Assembly (NCBI GenBank): GCA_022592435.1
Contig: JABYQS010000002.1
Span: forward strand, 806,001 to 870,000
DNA: 64,000 nt
Reading direction: 5' to 3'
Origin: Cerioporus squamosus
Lineage: Eukaryota > Basidiomycota > Agaricomycetes > Polyporales > Polyporaceae
In this document: positions 1-10,409 of the stretch, one piece after another
Numbering within the stretch: position 1 is the stretch's first letter
Layout of the letters: every line of letters starts with the position of its first letter
Notes under the pieces: generated by a model
Told to the model about the DNA's origin: nothing
What the model saw: only the letters and a program-made list of their open reading frames with translations
The model's database searches: none
Program-made: the position numbers and the translations under genes

Positions 1-89
1 CCCCATGCGGTAGAGCTACATAGCGCAGGCAGGACCGTGACGCCAGGGGCGCCCGCTCGGTGAGAGTGAGACTGATATCTATGGGAAAG

Positions 90-816
90 GCGCCAGGATC
101 GAAGGGAACGATTGAGGATGTGTTGCGGCCGGGCAGCCAAATGGTTGCTGCTGGTTACACGATGTGAGTGGTCTCGCGTGATAAATTGTGTACTGCTGAA
201 TGCTCACACATCGTGATAGGTACGGTTCGTCAGCAAACCTGGTCCTGACCACGGGACACGGAGTGAACGGATACACGCTCGATGCCTCACTGGGCGAGTT
301 CATCCTCACGCACCCAGACGTACGTTCACATATGATTCCTTCAGAGCTAGGAACATGCCGTACTCACCCTTCGCGGACTTGCAGATCAAGATCCCACCAC
401 GAGGGAAGATCTACTCCTTTAACGAGGGCAACTCGATGTACTTCCACGAGCCCGTCTTGAAGTACCTCAACAGCATCAAGTATCCCGCGAATGGCAAGCC
501 ATACTCGGCGCGCTACATTGGCTCCATGGTCGCAGACGTTCACCGTACACTGTTGTACGGCGGCATCTTCGGCTACCCCGACGACAAGAAGAGCAAGCGC
601 GGAAAGCTGCGGCTGCTCTACGAGGCTTTCCCCATGGCGTTCCTCACAGAGCAGGCGGGAGGCGTCGCGACGACGGGCACGAAGCGCATCCTGGATATCG
701 TCCCGACGAGCATTCACGAGCGCTGCCCGGTCTTCCTCGGCAGCCGAGAGGACGTGCAGGACTTGATGAAGTTCTACCAGGACGCTGAGAAGACGAATGG
801 GGACGCGAAGGCATGA
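90..816 (+). CDS. FBP1: Fructose-1,6-bisphosphatase, 3' part
   Basis: Gluconeogenic enzyme that hydrolyses fructose-1,6-bisphosphate in the cytosol. Only the C-terminal part is in the window. Exons are 90-163, 220-319 and 385-816, joined in phase by 56- and 65-nt GT-AG introns. The translation carries family landmarks: [65 protein letters not shown] and the C-terminal GSREDV. The first exon boundary is inferred, because the expected upstream GIYR block is absent and 1-89 reads as intron. The gene converges with the minus-strand gene ending at 1080. The family assignment is secure; the 5' splice site of the first exon is less so. Confidence 0.93.
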
Positions 817-1079
817 CGCCGTGCGGACGTTGTATCAATGCGAGTGTGATGATGTAGCATTCTGTCTGTGTACTGTATCCATGCAATCTAGCGCTATCTG
901 TCCAAGCATCAAGAACACTGTGAGAATCGGAATTGAGAAGTAACGCGACTGGAAGAAACATTGATTGGTGTGGGTGGATCGATAATTGAGATGAGAGTGC
1001 AGAGAAGTGCGGAAGCATGCCTACCATAAACCCTGTGCAAGCGTAGTAACCTTGTGTCCCAAACCCATCCCTTGGAACC

Positions 1080-2747
1080 TTACTCCCAAACGTTCACCAT
1101 CTCCGATTCGTGCGTCATGACCGCCGCGTCCTTGCGCACGGGGTTAACGCGCGGGTTGACGAACTGTGGTTACAACCTTGTCAGTCTCTGCACGCGTGGT
1201 CACAGATGGGCACCTGCGAACCTTCTCGTCGTATTCGTGCATAACTTCCGCAGCGATGATTGCACGGTCTTTCAGCAACGCTTCGTACGAGCGGGCGAGT
1301 GCACGCGTCTTCGGAGAACACTCAAGTCAGCGTAGGTCCGTTTTCACGCAGGTGAGGCACGTACCTGCACCCCGACGATGAACATGATGAAGAACATGAG
1401 CATCCAGTTCGCGCTCGTCGTCGCGATCCACAAGAGCGAGTGCACGGGCGAGTACAGCGAGAAGAGTGCCATCTCGAGCGCGCCAGGCGTCCACACCTCG
1501 AGCTGCTGCACCCGCTCGTTCTCCTCCCACGGCTGCGGCGCACGCACCTTGGGCGGGCTGAGGTTAAGCAGGAAGCGCGTGCTCAGGACGAGTCCGCGCC
1601 AGAGGGCAGAGAAGACCGAGCCGAGGAGCGCGAGGAGGAGGGCGGGCGCGGAGCGGCGCGGGACGAGGTCGTCGGAGGAGCTGCGGTGCGGGGTGCGCGG
1701 GCGTTTCACGAAGGAGGCGTGTGGGGAGGAGACGGGGTCGGAGGCGAGGTTGAGGAAGTAGGTTTTGGTGCGGGTGAAGAGGTAGAGTGTGTTGAGGATC
1801 GAGGCGGAGACGAGGATGAACGTCATTGGCACGGTCTGGGATGGGCGAGTCGAGCAAGAGTTAGGCATGGGTGACAGACGTGTCTGAGGTAAAGGAGAGG
1901 AGGGACTTACCCAGTCGAACCAAGATTCGCCTTCGCCTTCGCGATACATGTCTTCCCAGCCGAGGTCGGAGTCGGGTACGCGCCGGATTTGTGAGACCCG
2001 TACGCAGAGGTGCAGGAAGTGGAGGGTGCCACCGATGACTCTTGCAGAGTTTTGTGGAGATGGGAGGGGGACATTGTGAGGGAACTGGGAGATCTCGAAA
2101 GAGATTTGCGACGGTATGGACGCGATCCTAACGGTCCAGTCAGTCATATGTGCTGTGACGGTTTCCTCAGAGGTATGGGCAGTGCCTTCAGCTTTGCGGA
2201 CGGTATGGAAAACCACTTCACGCGAGTAGGAGCTTTGCTTTCCAACACCAGGGTGTTGGTAAAGACACGCCACAAGGAAAAGAGGCTGTATTGCTTCGCG
2301 CGAGACATGTACAAGGTGACCGACACATGGTTAGGTCAACAGGCCAGGGTCTCTCAGCCATGTATCGACTGAGCCTCAAGCTTCTGGAGGCACACTTCTA
2401 CACATGTAATGAACTCACCGATCATACAAAGACTTCTGGCGCACCACCCGCTTGCCGGGTGTCTTGCCGGGTGTACCGACATCGCTCGACCGACTCTTCC
2501 GCTTCGCCGAGGGTGTTGCATATGGTGGTGGTCGTCTTGACCGAGCAGCTTCCCAGTCAAATGGTTGCGATGCAGACAGGGATGGGGAGGTGACGGGAGA
2601 GATAGGGTAGACGAGTCGTGTCCTCGTGGTTTGGCGGACGGGGGTGACGGGAGAGGGAGCGGTGGACGCGCTCGAGCCACCACCCGCCCTGGGAGAGGCA
2701 GAGACGGCGGCAGCGTTGGTTTGGGCGAAACGGCGGAGGGAGGACAT
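1080..2747 (-). CDS. Nur1/Mug154-like nuclear rim membrane protein (DUF2418-like)
   Basis: Exons in transcript order are 2419-2747, 1911-2127, 1365-1835, 1222-1308 and 1080-1163, giving 395 codons with consistent phases. The N-terminal ~110 residues are Ser/Arg/Pro-rich. A conserved-looking block follows (RIASIPSQISFEI, RVIGGTLHFLHL). Two hydrophobic segments come next: one at TFILVSASILNTLYLF and one at LLWIATTSANWMLMFFIMFI. The C-terminus carries HEYDEKFVNPR. The EYD motif after two membrane spans, and the W-x-P ... SP segment before the last span, resemble fungal Nur1 (inner nuclear membrane, silencing). The Nur1 call is inference from pattern, not alignment. The first intron (2128-2418, 291 nt) is long for this window, but it keeps phase and splits no recognisable motif. 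Confidence 0.6.
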
Positions 2748-3328
2748 CGGACCCAGAGGCAAGGACGTACGCGCACACACTCGACTCGGAGGACGGAGAG
2801 AACTGCGAACGCGCCGGTGGCACGCACGCGCGTGCGTGATGGGCGAGAACGCGCTGTGACGTGACGTGTCCTGCCTCCCCACGCCACATCAGCCACCCTC
2901 GTTTCATCTCCGCTTCGGAGTGATGCTGCTGGGCCCCGCCATTGGCTGGAGCAGGCCAAGCATGTGTTCGCACGGTCAAAACGAAAACTCCATGGGGCGG
3001 AATAAAGGAATGGTGTGACAATTTATCATCAGGTGGGAAACGGGGGACACGTGTTGGGGTGATGTTGTGACATGTTTGCAGAGTGGATGCCCGATTAGGG
3101 AAAACGAACCAAGGTTGAAAAGTCGAACTCGGTTGGGGACGCTCCTTGCTCTCCGCCCCTTCCCCCCGCCGCCTTTTGTTCCCCCTCTTAAATTCTTACG
3201 ACCATTCCTCCCCTCCTCCAACCCGACACCGCGCTACCCGTCTCCCCCGCCCCGTTTCCACCATAACGTCCACGTTCAGAGCCCACACCTCAACATCCTT
3301 GTCGCCCTCGAACTCCGTCAGCGTCAGG
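2748..3328. other. Divergent intergenic region
   Basis: The 581 bp between the Nur1-like start and the coiled-coil membrane protein start hold no supportable gene. The plus-strand side (about 3150-3300) is a pyrimidine-rich CT tract typical of fungal promoters and 5' UTRs. Open frames here are GC-rich and show no domain. Confidence 0.6.
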
Positions 3329-4142
3329 ATGGCCCAACCCTCCTCGTCTCATAGGGAACGGGAGCGGAGCGAACGCTCTTCCTCCCGTCACCACCACCAC
3401 CGCACAATCTCTTCCACAACCCTCCTCCTTGTCCTCTCCCTCGTTCTCGCCGTTCTCGCCGTCATGCTGTCCCTCCCAAGAGACCAAGGCGCTAGCACCG
3501 CAGCAGCCGCCGCGGCCAGCGGCGACCTCAAGAACGAGGGCTTCTGGGGTATCATTACTCCAAAGCGTACTCAAGCTCTCCTCGCCCGTGAGAGCAACAT
3601 CGCCGTCCGTGAGGCCGAAGTCGCTCGTCGTGAGGCTGAGCTTCTTGCTGGTGCTCCCGGCGGTGTTGTCCCTGCCACCCAGGCCCCCGTCGCTTGTGCT
3701 CCGTGCCCTACCATCTTCGAGCAGGTCACCCCTCCTCCTGTCCAGACTGTTATCAAGGAGGTCGTCAAGGAGGAGTCCCTCACTCCTCCTGGATGGTGGG
3801 ACCAGGCACGCATTCGCGCTGAGGATATCCTCGACCGCGAGCTCAAAATCGCCGAGCGCGAGCGCGAGATCAGTCGCCGTGAGGAAGCGGTCAACCGTCG
3901 CGAGCACGACGCATCAAGACGTGAAAGCTGGATCATGGAACAGCTTGTGTAAGTACCATGAGCCTGACCACGTCACAATGCTGATTGACGCGTTTTGCAG
4001 CGTTCTCAACGAGGCTCAGCCTGAGACGGTTGAGGAAGAGTACATCTACAACGAGCCGCCTCCCGTCATGCCACCAGCGGGTGCGAGACGGAAACCCAAG
4101 GTACCCCCGACTCCACCCACGCAGCGCCGCTCCGAGCTCTGA
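3329..4142 (+). CDS. Single-pass membrane protein with heptad-rich coiled coil, unknown function
   Basis: Two exons, 3329-3948 and 4001-4142, encode 253 residues. The start at 3329 follows a CT-rich leader; an in-frame upstream ATG reads through low-complexity leader sequence and is less likely. A Ser/Arg/His-rich cytosolic N-terminus (about 1-28) precedes one hydrophobic segment, TTLLLVLSLVLAVLAVMLSL (about 29-48), suggesting a signal anchor. Two charged repeat stretches follow, around ARESNIAVREAEVARREAELL and RELKIAEREREISRREEAV. These have the xREx periodicity of a coiled coil. The C-terminus is Pro-rich. I do not recognise the family. An open block at 4485-4799 could be an alternative terminal exon (see separate entry). 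Confidence 0.7.
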
Positions 4143-4484
4143 GACGAAGGGGGAATTCAACGTTTCACTTCTATTTGCTTCCTTCATGTACAGTTCGTAT
4201 CCTTCGTCGTGTCCCCTCCCTCCCTTCGTCCCGGGCTCGGGGGACCATGGTGTTTGTCGTCTTGTTCCCCCGCGTCCTTGTGTATGCTGATAGCCTGTCT
4301 GCACTCTCCGCGTCTGTTCTCGATCGATCGGTGTGCGACGCGCATGTTGCTTTCGCGCCCACGTGATCTTTGAACGCGATCCGTCACTCACTGTGACGGC
4401 CATTTGAGTGCAGACCGATTATCAGCTTACGTCCCCCTTCATGTCTTTACGAACAGCTAGCTGACCATCGCTTGCTTTTTGTAG

Positions 4485-4799
4485 GCCCTTAACCCCCCTG
4501 CCATTGTTTTAACCGAAACCGCCATCGAGTTTGCGACCGAGACCAGGACAGTCACGCACACGCAGCATCACACGGTACAAACGCCAGTCACTGTCCAGCA
4601 GCCGTCGAATACCCGCCGTGTCGCGTCGCCGACCCCGAACATCATGAGTTCATCCTCCACCACGCACATCCCGAAGACTACGTCTGTGGAGGTTGTCGTG
4701 GAGGAGGAAGTGCTTGAACCTGAGGAGGTCGAAACGACCGTTACCGTCATGCGCAACCCTCGGAAGCGGCCTCCCAAGCGGTGGTTCGGTGGCTGGTGA
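4485..4799 (+). other. Possible alternative 3' exon of the coiled-coil membrane protein
   Basis: A 105-codon block runs from a good acceptor (TTTTTGTAG before 4485) to TGA at 4797-4799. It is rich in Thr/Val/Glu and ends in a basic Pro-rich tail closing with RWFGGW. A GT at 4101, after an AAG codon of the preceding exon, is in the same phase. Splicing 4101-4484 would therefore replace the short RRSEL terminus with this longer tail. That intron would be 384 nt, about seven times the local norm, so the call is tentative. Confidence 0.35.
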
Positions 4800-6033
4800 A
4801 GTACCCCGCGCTGGACTCTGACGAGTGTGTGACGAACGATTATGTCCCGAATGTTCTGACTGTATGAGGTCCTCTCTCTTTTATTGCTTTCACTTCTATG
4901 ACCCTCCCTTGACGGCTGGTGCTTTATTTTGTTTGGCTACTGTATTTTTGCCCCCGAACCCCAACTCCCCTGCTCTCATCGTCTCATCTCGGACCCGCTG
5001 CGACACCTGCTTTCCCTCTCCCGCTTTGCCCGTACGCGCGCGTTCTGTGCTGCTCACCTACGCCTAGCTAGTGCTTAGCTACCACTGGTACTTACACCTG
5101 ATTACGACTCCTACTTGGACGGAGGTCCATTTAGCATGGCATGTTTACGGTCTCCCTATTCTTGTGTACTGGTGACGAGTGCTGGGATACATGTAGAATA
5201 TTAGGACTAGGATAGCTACTGTCGCGATATTTGCTGAATCTTAGACTCGGATTCGACCATTGACATGAGCGTGCTCTGGCTGCAATGAAGCACATCGTCC
5301 TCTGGCTCTTATGACCGTCGAAATTGATATGGCCTTCGAGCAACACTACGTGCACATGCTGGCACTCCCCGTCATCTTCGACATGTTGTGAACGATCCAA
5401 GGAAACTGTTCTCAAACAAGAGAGACACGTAGAATCAGCAGTCTACGCCTCACGGCAATGCTACATCCTCACCGTGACAGTGTCTGAGCTCATGTATCAG
5501 AGGTCGACACTAGGTGGCGTCTCGGGGTGCGAGTTCGGAGGCGGGAGGTCGACGGGATTTGCCATATTAGGACACAGCCGCCGGGATGATAAAGTTGGGC
5601 AGATCGAGATCTGCGTGAGGCCGCTCTGAAGCTCGCAGGGCTCATGGCGAAGACATACATCTCTCCTGAGTCTTTCCTCCCAGTCCATCCCTCGAGCCCC
5701 GCCTCCTTCTCACAAACTCATCTCCGCCGTTGCAGACTCGATCCCATTGCGCTTTGGCACGCAGACCCTTGCGCAGACAGACCTTCGATCACACGCCAAA
5801 GCGGGGACCACAACTAACCCTGAATTCGGTGCTTCTTGCAGACGGACACGTTTCACGGCCTTTACCAAGTGAGCACACTGTCGGTGTCTGGGTGACGGGC
5901 TTTGACCTTTGGCAGGACCGTTACCTACCGTAGCACACCTGCCCGCTCCCACTGCCTTCTCAAGCGCTGCCCTACATAAGTTTACGTCTCGTGTTGCGTC
6001 CACTGTGGTCCCTTCGCTCCGGAGCATTCGCCC
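4800..6033. other. Intergenic region, no supported gene
   Basis: About 1.2 kb between tandem plus-strand genes. Several short open frames occur on both strands (for example 5131-5415 minus). None has a domain, a convincing start context or splice-consistent neighbours. The 3' half should contain the promoter of the CCCH gene. Confidence 0.6.
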
Positions 6034-8735
6034 ATGCCATTTATACGCTGCAGGGTGAGTACATCCATTGTCTCCTCCCCCTACACGCGCAATGACACGC
6101 ACTCGCGGTCGGTCAACCCAGTTCTACGATAGCGACACCGGCGCACCTCTCGGACGTGGCTGCCGCAAGGGCCCGGATTGCGACTTCGTGCACCCTAGTC
6201 AACAGGAATGGAGCAGTGCGCCCGCACCCCGAGTCCCGTTTGTTCCTGATTATGGCGGAGGGCGCAACCGCGACCGCGACAGACGACCATCCGGCACAGG
6301 CCGCGACTCCTTCGATGTGGAGAGCACCGGCTCTGGGGTCCGGCGTGTAGATAGTGGGTGGCCGAGCTCTTCTACGGCTGCGGGTGTCAACAGGGCCGGG
6401 CCGTCGAGGTCGTCGCCTCTCCCTACTGGCCCCCGCGCGATGCAAACAGAGTCGGCGAGTGCGTCGGGTTGGGGCTCAGCGCCCATAGGTGGGACCAGCT
6501 GGTCTACATCTGAGGCCGACAATCCTACGCCGACGACTGTCCCAGCAGCACCGTCGTCCACAAGTGCTTGGGGATCCGCGAACGACACAGCGTGGGGCGC
6601 GCCGACTACTGGAGGGTGGGGCGCACCTACTACCGGTGGGTGGGGAGAGCCGTCTACAGCAGCAGGAGGATGGGGGGATCCTGCTGCTACGACTCCAGGT
6701 ACCTTTGCTTCTGCTTCCACCTCTGTTCATCGACCCGCCCCTGCGTTTTCACTCCCTCCGCTCCCTACTTCTGCTGCACCTCCTGCACCCGCACCTCAAC
6801 AGTCGCCGACGCGCGAAAATCCTGAAAGCTTCATCTGGGGGGATCGGAAGGGGAAGGGGAGGGAGGTTCCGGGTACAGGCACACCGCAGTATGGTTTCAC
6901 TCCTCGTACCCCGCGTTCTCCCAATCGGAGCCCCGAGAGGGATCCCCGCAGGCAGGCCTCCTCTGCCACTGCTGCTGCTGCTGCTGCTAACACGACCCCC
7001 ACGGACTACGTCGCTGTCGCATCGACGGTCACGAAGGAGATGCGGAAAGACCGGGCAGGCTTGCGGATGATTAGCTCGGGGATATACGTGCCAACCGCCT
7101 CCGCGGGCGATGGTACGGTAGCGTCATCGTCGAAGGCGAACCCATTCTCGTTCCCGGCGTACGACTCACCTGGCAAGATGGATGTCGACCGTCATGCCGA
7201 AGAAGAGGGTGTTGTGGCTGATGTCGACATGGACAGCAGTCGTTCCCCAGTGGACCTGGATTCGGATGGACTAGAGCTCAAGGATATGCCACTGTCGCTC
7301 TCAGACCAATGGAAAGACTACACTCGGTGAGTCTTCGTTCGTGCTCATATCTCGGGGTGACCCCTGACGCAACAACACACAGCGCACTCGCCAGCGCGAT
7401 ATGCAGTAACTTGGACATACGGAGACTGCAAGAGATCCGTCAGCAGCTCAAGCGGCTGCACAGTTCGAAGCTGAACGCCAGCGCTTCGCAGGTCGCCGCG
7501 CACGCCAAGCTGCAGGATCTGGACGACGATGCGGCTTTGAAGCACCAGAAGGTGAAGACGCGGTTCGATGCCACCATCAAGCATCTGACGCGCTATCCGC
7601 TCGACGGGCTGCCCGCGCCAACCGATGATCCCAGACTCAAAGACGCGCAGAAGGTCGGCAGCTATGTCGAGGCTACTGAGAACTGGATAGCGCAGATGCG
7701 ACAGTCAGTCGTCGAGATCGAGGAGACGGTCCGGCGCGGCGAGGATGCGCAGCGCCGTGTGGAGGAGGAGAACAGGCGGATCGAGGAGGAGAAGAAGCGC
7801 GCTGCCGCAAAGGCAGAGTCTGAGGCAGAGAGGCTTCGTGTGGCGCAGAATTGGGCCCCCATCAGCTCGACGCGCAAGGCGATGGTCGAGATCGAGGAGA
7901 CGTTCACGCAGCTGGAGGAGCGCATCACCGATCTCGAGTACGACTTCATCCACATGCGGGAGAACACGCCTCTACGGGGGACGTCGTACTGCAGCGCCTC
8001 GTCGAGCTCGGGTTCTGCAAGCCTACAGAGGCCACGGCCGGGATGCTGGGGCCCCAGAAGTCGCTAGAGGAGGGTGAGATGCCGTTCGAGCCGCCATCGC
8101 GCCCGAAGTCGAATGAGGAGCTCACAGAGGAATGCGAGCGGCTGGAGAAGCTCCTGCAGGGGTACTCCGCTGCCGTCAAGCATGGTCAGCAACAGTTGAC
8201 GGAGTTACAAGAGCGCAGGGTCACCCGGGATCGTGGCTACCACGAGCTCGCCGCGGACAACGCCAAGCTGGCGCTCACAATAAAGGAGGTATGTTTGCAG
8301 TCGTTTCTCGATCTTGTCATGCGACTTAGTTTTAACGTTCTCGCGCAGCTCGAAGCGGCTCAGAAACGCCAGGAGGATCTGCTCGCGCAGAACGACAAGG
8401 ACATCGCAAACCTCGAGGCGCTGCTGGAGCGTTGCAAGAACGACCGGCCGCCACCTCCGCCGCCGCCCCCGACACCCGACGAGATTGCCGTGCAGCTGCT
8501 GAAGATCGTCCTTCCCGAGCTGCGCGGGGCTGTGAAGCAGGCACTGGGCAAGATCAAGCACGGCGTGGACGATGCCCTGCTGAAGCAGCAGGAAGCTATC
8601 TGCGCGCAGATATTTATGACGCTCCAGCCGGCCTTGACGATCGTGAAGACTGTCAAGGCTTTCTGGGACTGCCAGCCGGAGGTGCTGATGCCACCGCCGC
8701 CACCGCCGGTGCAGACGCAGAGTGTCCAGTACTAG
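6034..8735 (+). CDS. CCCH zinc finger / GW-repeat / coiled-coil protein (paralogue 1)
   Basis: Exons are 6034-6054, 6122-7326, 7383-8288 and 8349-8735, about 839 residues. The 21-nt first exon encodes MPFIRCR, and its cysteine is the first ligand of a finger completed in exon 2 (C-x14-C-x5-C-x3-H, residues 6-31). CCCH fingers usually bind RNA. Residues about 115-210 hold six WG dipeptides in a Gly/Ser/Thr/Ala-rich linker. Next come a Ser/Pro-rich region and a polyAla run. Two coiled-coil blocks follow, then a Pro-rich hinge and a helical C-terminus around AICAQIFMTLQPALTIVKTVKAF. The reading frame breaks once, at the G run 7976-7980; one extra base would join both frames. The final 60-nt intron (8289-8348) has no stop and a length divisible by three. 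A paralogue lies at 22692-24955. Confidence 0.8.
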
Positions 8736-9173
8736 CGCGTTACATGCGCACTTCACTTCTTACATTCAGTTCAGTCGGTTTTCCTTTTGCTATGCTCCCG
8801 CTGCACCTTCTATATGTATATGTATATATGTACTGCACCCTGTCGAGCATCGTCTGGTATATCACCTAGTCGTCTTTTTGATCTATGGACAACGGTGCTT
8901 CATCCATGTCTTTCCTCGTCTTTCGCAGTGTTGTCGATCGCAATCGCTTCCCTTGCTTTACCATCGGTGTATCGCTCATGCATGTAGACGCTACGTATTG
9001 TAGCCGTAATGTAATCTTTGTACATATTAAAGCTGTCGTAGTGTTCATGGATGTGGTTGTCAGACTCTGGCGTCCAACAATCTATTGCGAAGTCCAAGAG
9101 GAAGGTGATAAGTTATCCACAAGTGTATCCAGAAGATGGGTAGAGAGGTATCGTTCCAGCCGTAAGCCGCAGG
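8736..9173. other. Convergent intergenic region
   Basis: The 438 bp between the CCCH gene stop and the cis-prenyltransferase stop are AT-richer and presumably carry both 3' UTRs. A TA-rich stretch (TATATGTATATGTATATATG) lies near 8811-8830. No gene is seen. Confidence 0.6.
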
Positions 9174-10244
9174 TCAGGTCTTGGACCAGACCTTCCGCTG
9201 GTAATCCAAGATTATCGGTACAAAGTCCCACATCCCGAACTCTGGCCAGTAAGTCGAGGAGAACTGCAGCTGTGTATCCTCCGAGCACTACATGGGAGGG
9301 TAAGCATTCATCCCGTTGGAGAGACAGAGTGTCTGGGCGTACCTGCCAGAGCAAATAGTCGCTCAGACGCTTGACCCCGCTGGTGCGGACGAGTATGTCC
9401 AGCGGCGGACTGCCCGAGAGCGAGGTCATGAGGTGCGCCTCGATATCATCCACAGTGATTCTGAGTGCTTGCGAGTTAGAGAGGAAATTCTGGAGTGACG
9501 AGCGCAAATGCGTACGTGTCGTCGCTGTCTTCGTCAAGTCGCTCCTGGATTGTCGATTGTACTGCTGTGGTGATCTCGTCTCGGGAGGTATAGGGCATGC
9601 AAAGGTTGAAGATCGCCCTGGCAACGAAGCTCAGTACTTAGGTCCTGCTCAAGTGTTCGTGCACACCTGTCATTATTCTTGGTCATTTCCTCCGCCTTCT
9701 CAGCTGCTGCCTTGACACGTTCTGGCAGCATGTCTCTTCGGCCGACCACAACGAGCTTGATGCCATACTTGTCCAGAATGTCCCTTCACAAGTAAAGGTC
9801 AACGGCATTGTATGAACCTCGGTGTGAACAGAACGCACCCTTTCTGACAGAGCTCTAGCAACTTCTCCTCCGCAAGGTCCATGAGCGCATCCACCTCCGC
9901 AGGAGAACGCTTGAAGTTCTCTATCGAGAACGTATACGCGGTAACACACCGCACGTTCATGTGTATGCATATCTCAAGCATCTGGAACCATGCTTACTTC
10001 TCGAAACCTATGCACGTAAGTGGCCGAACGGACATACCTTCCGCAGTGCGTAGAACCCGTCCGTGTGGCCCTGCTTTATCTGCTTGTTCTTGCTCCGGGC
10101 ATACCTCCTGTTCCCGTCAAGAATGAACGCGACATGCTGGGGCACCGGGCCCGACGCGAGGACGGCGATGAGGGCATCCTGGGCCTTTGCGGATGCCTGG
10201 GCAGAGAGCCAGCCGAGCGAGTGCGAGATGAGCTGGAGTAGCAT
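9174..10244 (-). CDS. RER2: Dehydrodolichyl diphosphate synthase (cis-prenyltransferase, Rer2/Srt1 type)
   Basis: Makes the polyprenyl chain of dolichol at the ER, needed for protein glycosylation. Exons in transcript order are 10038-10244, 9839-9981, 9667-9783, 9516-9617, 9343-9460 and 9174-9287, giving 266 residues in perfect phase. Family motifs are clear: HVAFILDGNRRYAR with the catalytic Asp near the N-terminus, TAYTFSIENFKRS, LCMPYTSRDEI, DILVRTSGVKRLSDYLLWQ and a WPEFG block before the C-terminus. The ATG at 10242-10244 is the first in frame; the frame extends further upstream only through a GTG. The length is close to yeast Rer2. The gene is divergent from the SWIM/RING gene, with 165 bp between start codons. 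Confidence 0.93.
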
Positions 10245-10409
10245 AGCGTGGGAACCCGACGCGTCGCGCTTCGCGACTTTCGAGTGGCCCGAACGGCGCT
10301 TTGCCCTCGACCACACTGCAGGCTACATATACCCCGTCGCGACTCGCCATACCTTTCTCTCAGCGAACCCGTCTGAGCCACTTCACTTGTCCCCAACACC
10401 GTACGCGCG

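Noticed and set aside
1344..2273. Single 309-codon ORF reading through the Nur1-like gene
   Set aside because: It retains a 75-nt intron, starts inside a 291-nt intron and ends in another. Spliced exons extend to an N-terminal exon at 2419-2747 and to the EYD exons at 1080-1308.
5131..5629. ORFs on both strands in the 4.8-6.0 kb gap
   Set aside because: No recognisable motif, codon bias or splice structure.
10008..10316. N-terminal extension of the cis-prenyltransferase to 10316
   Set aside because: The upstream codon is GTG, not ATG. The first ATG in frame is at 10242-10244, and the family length fits.
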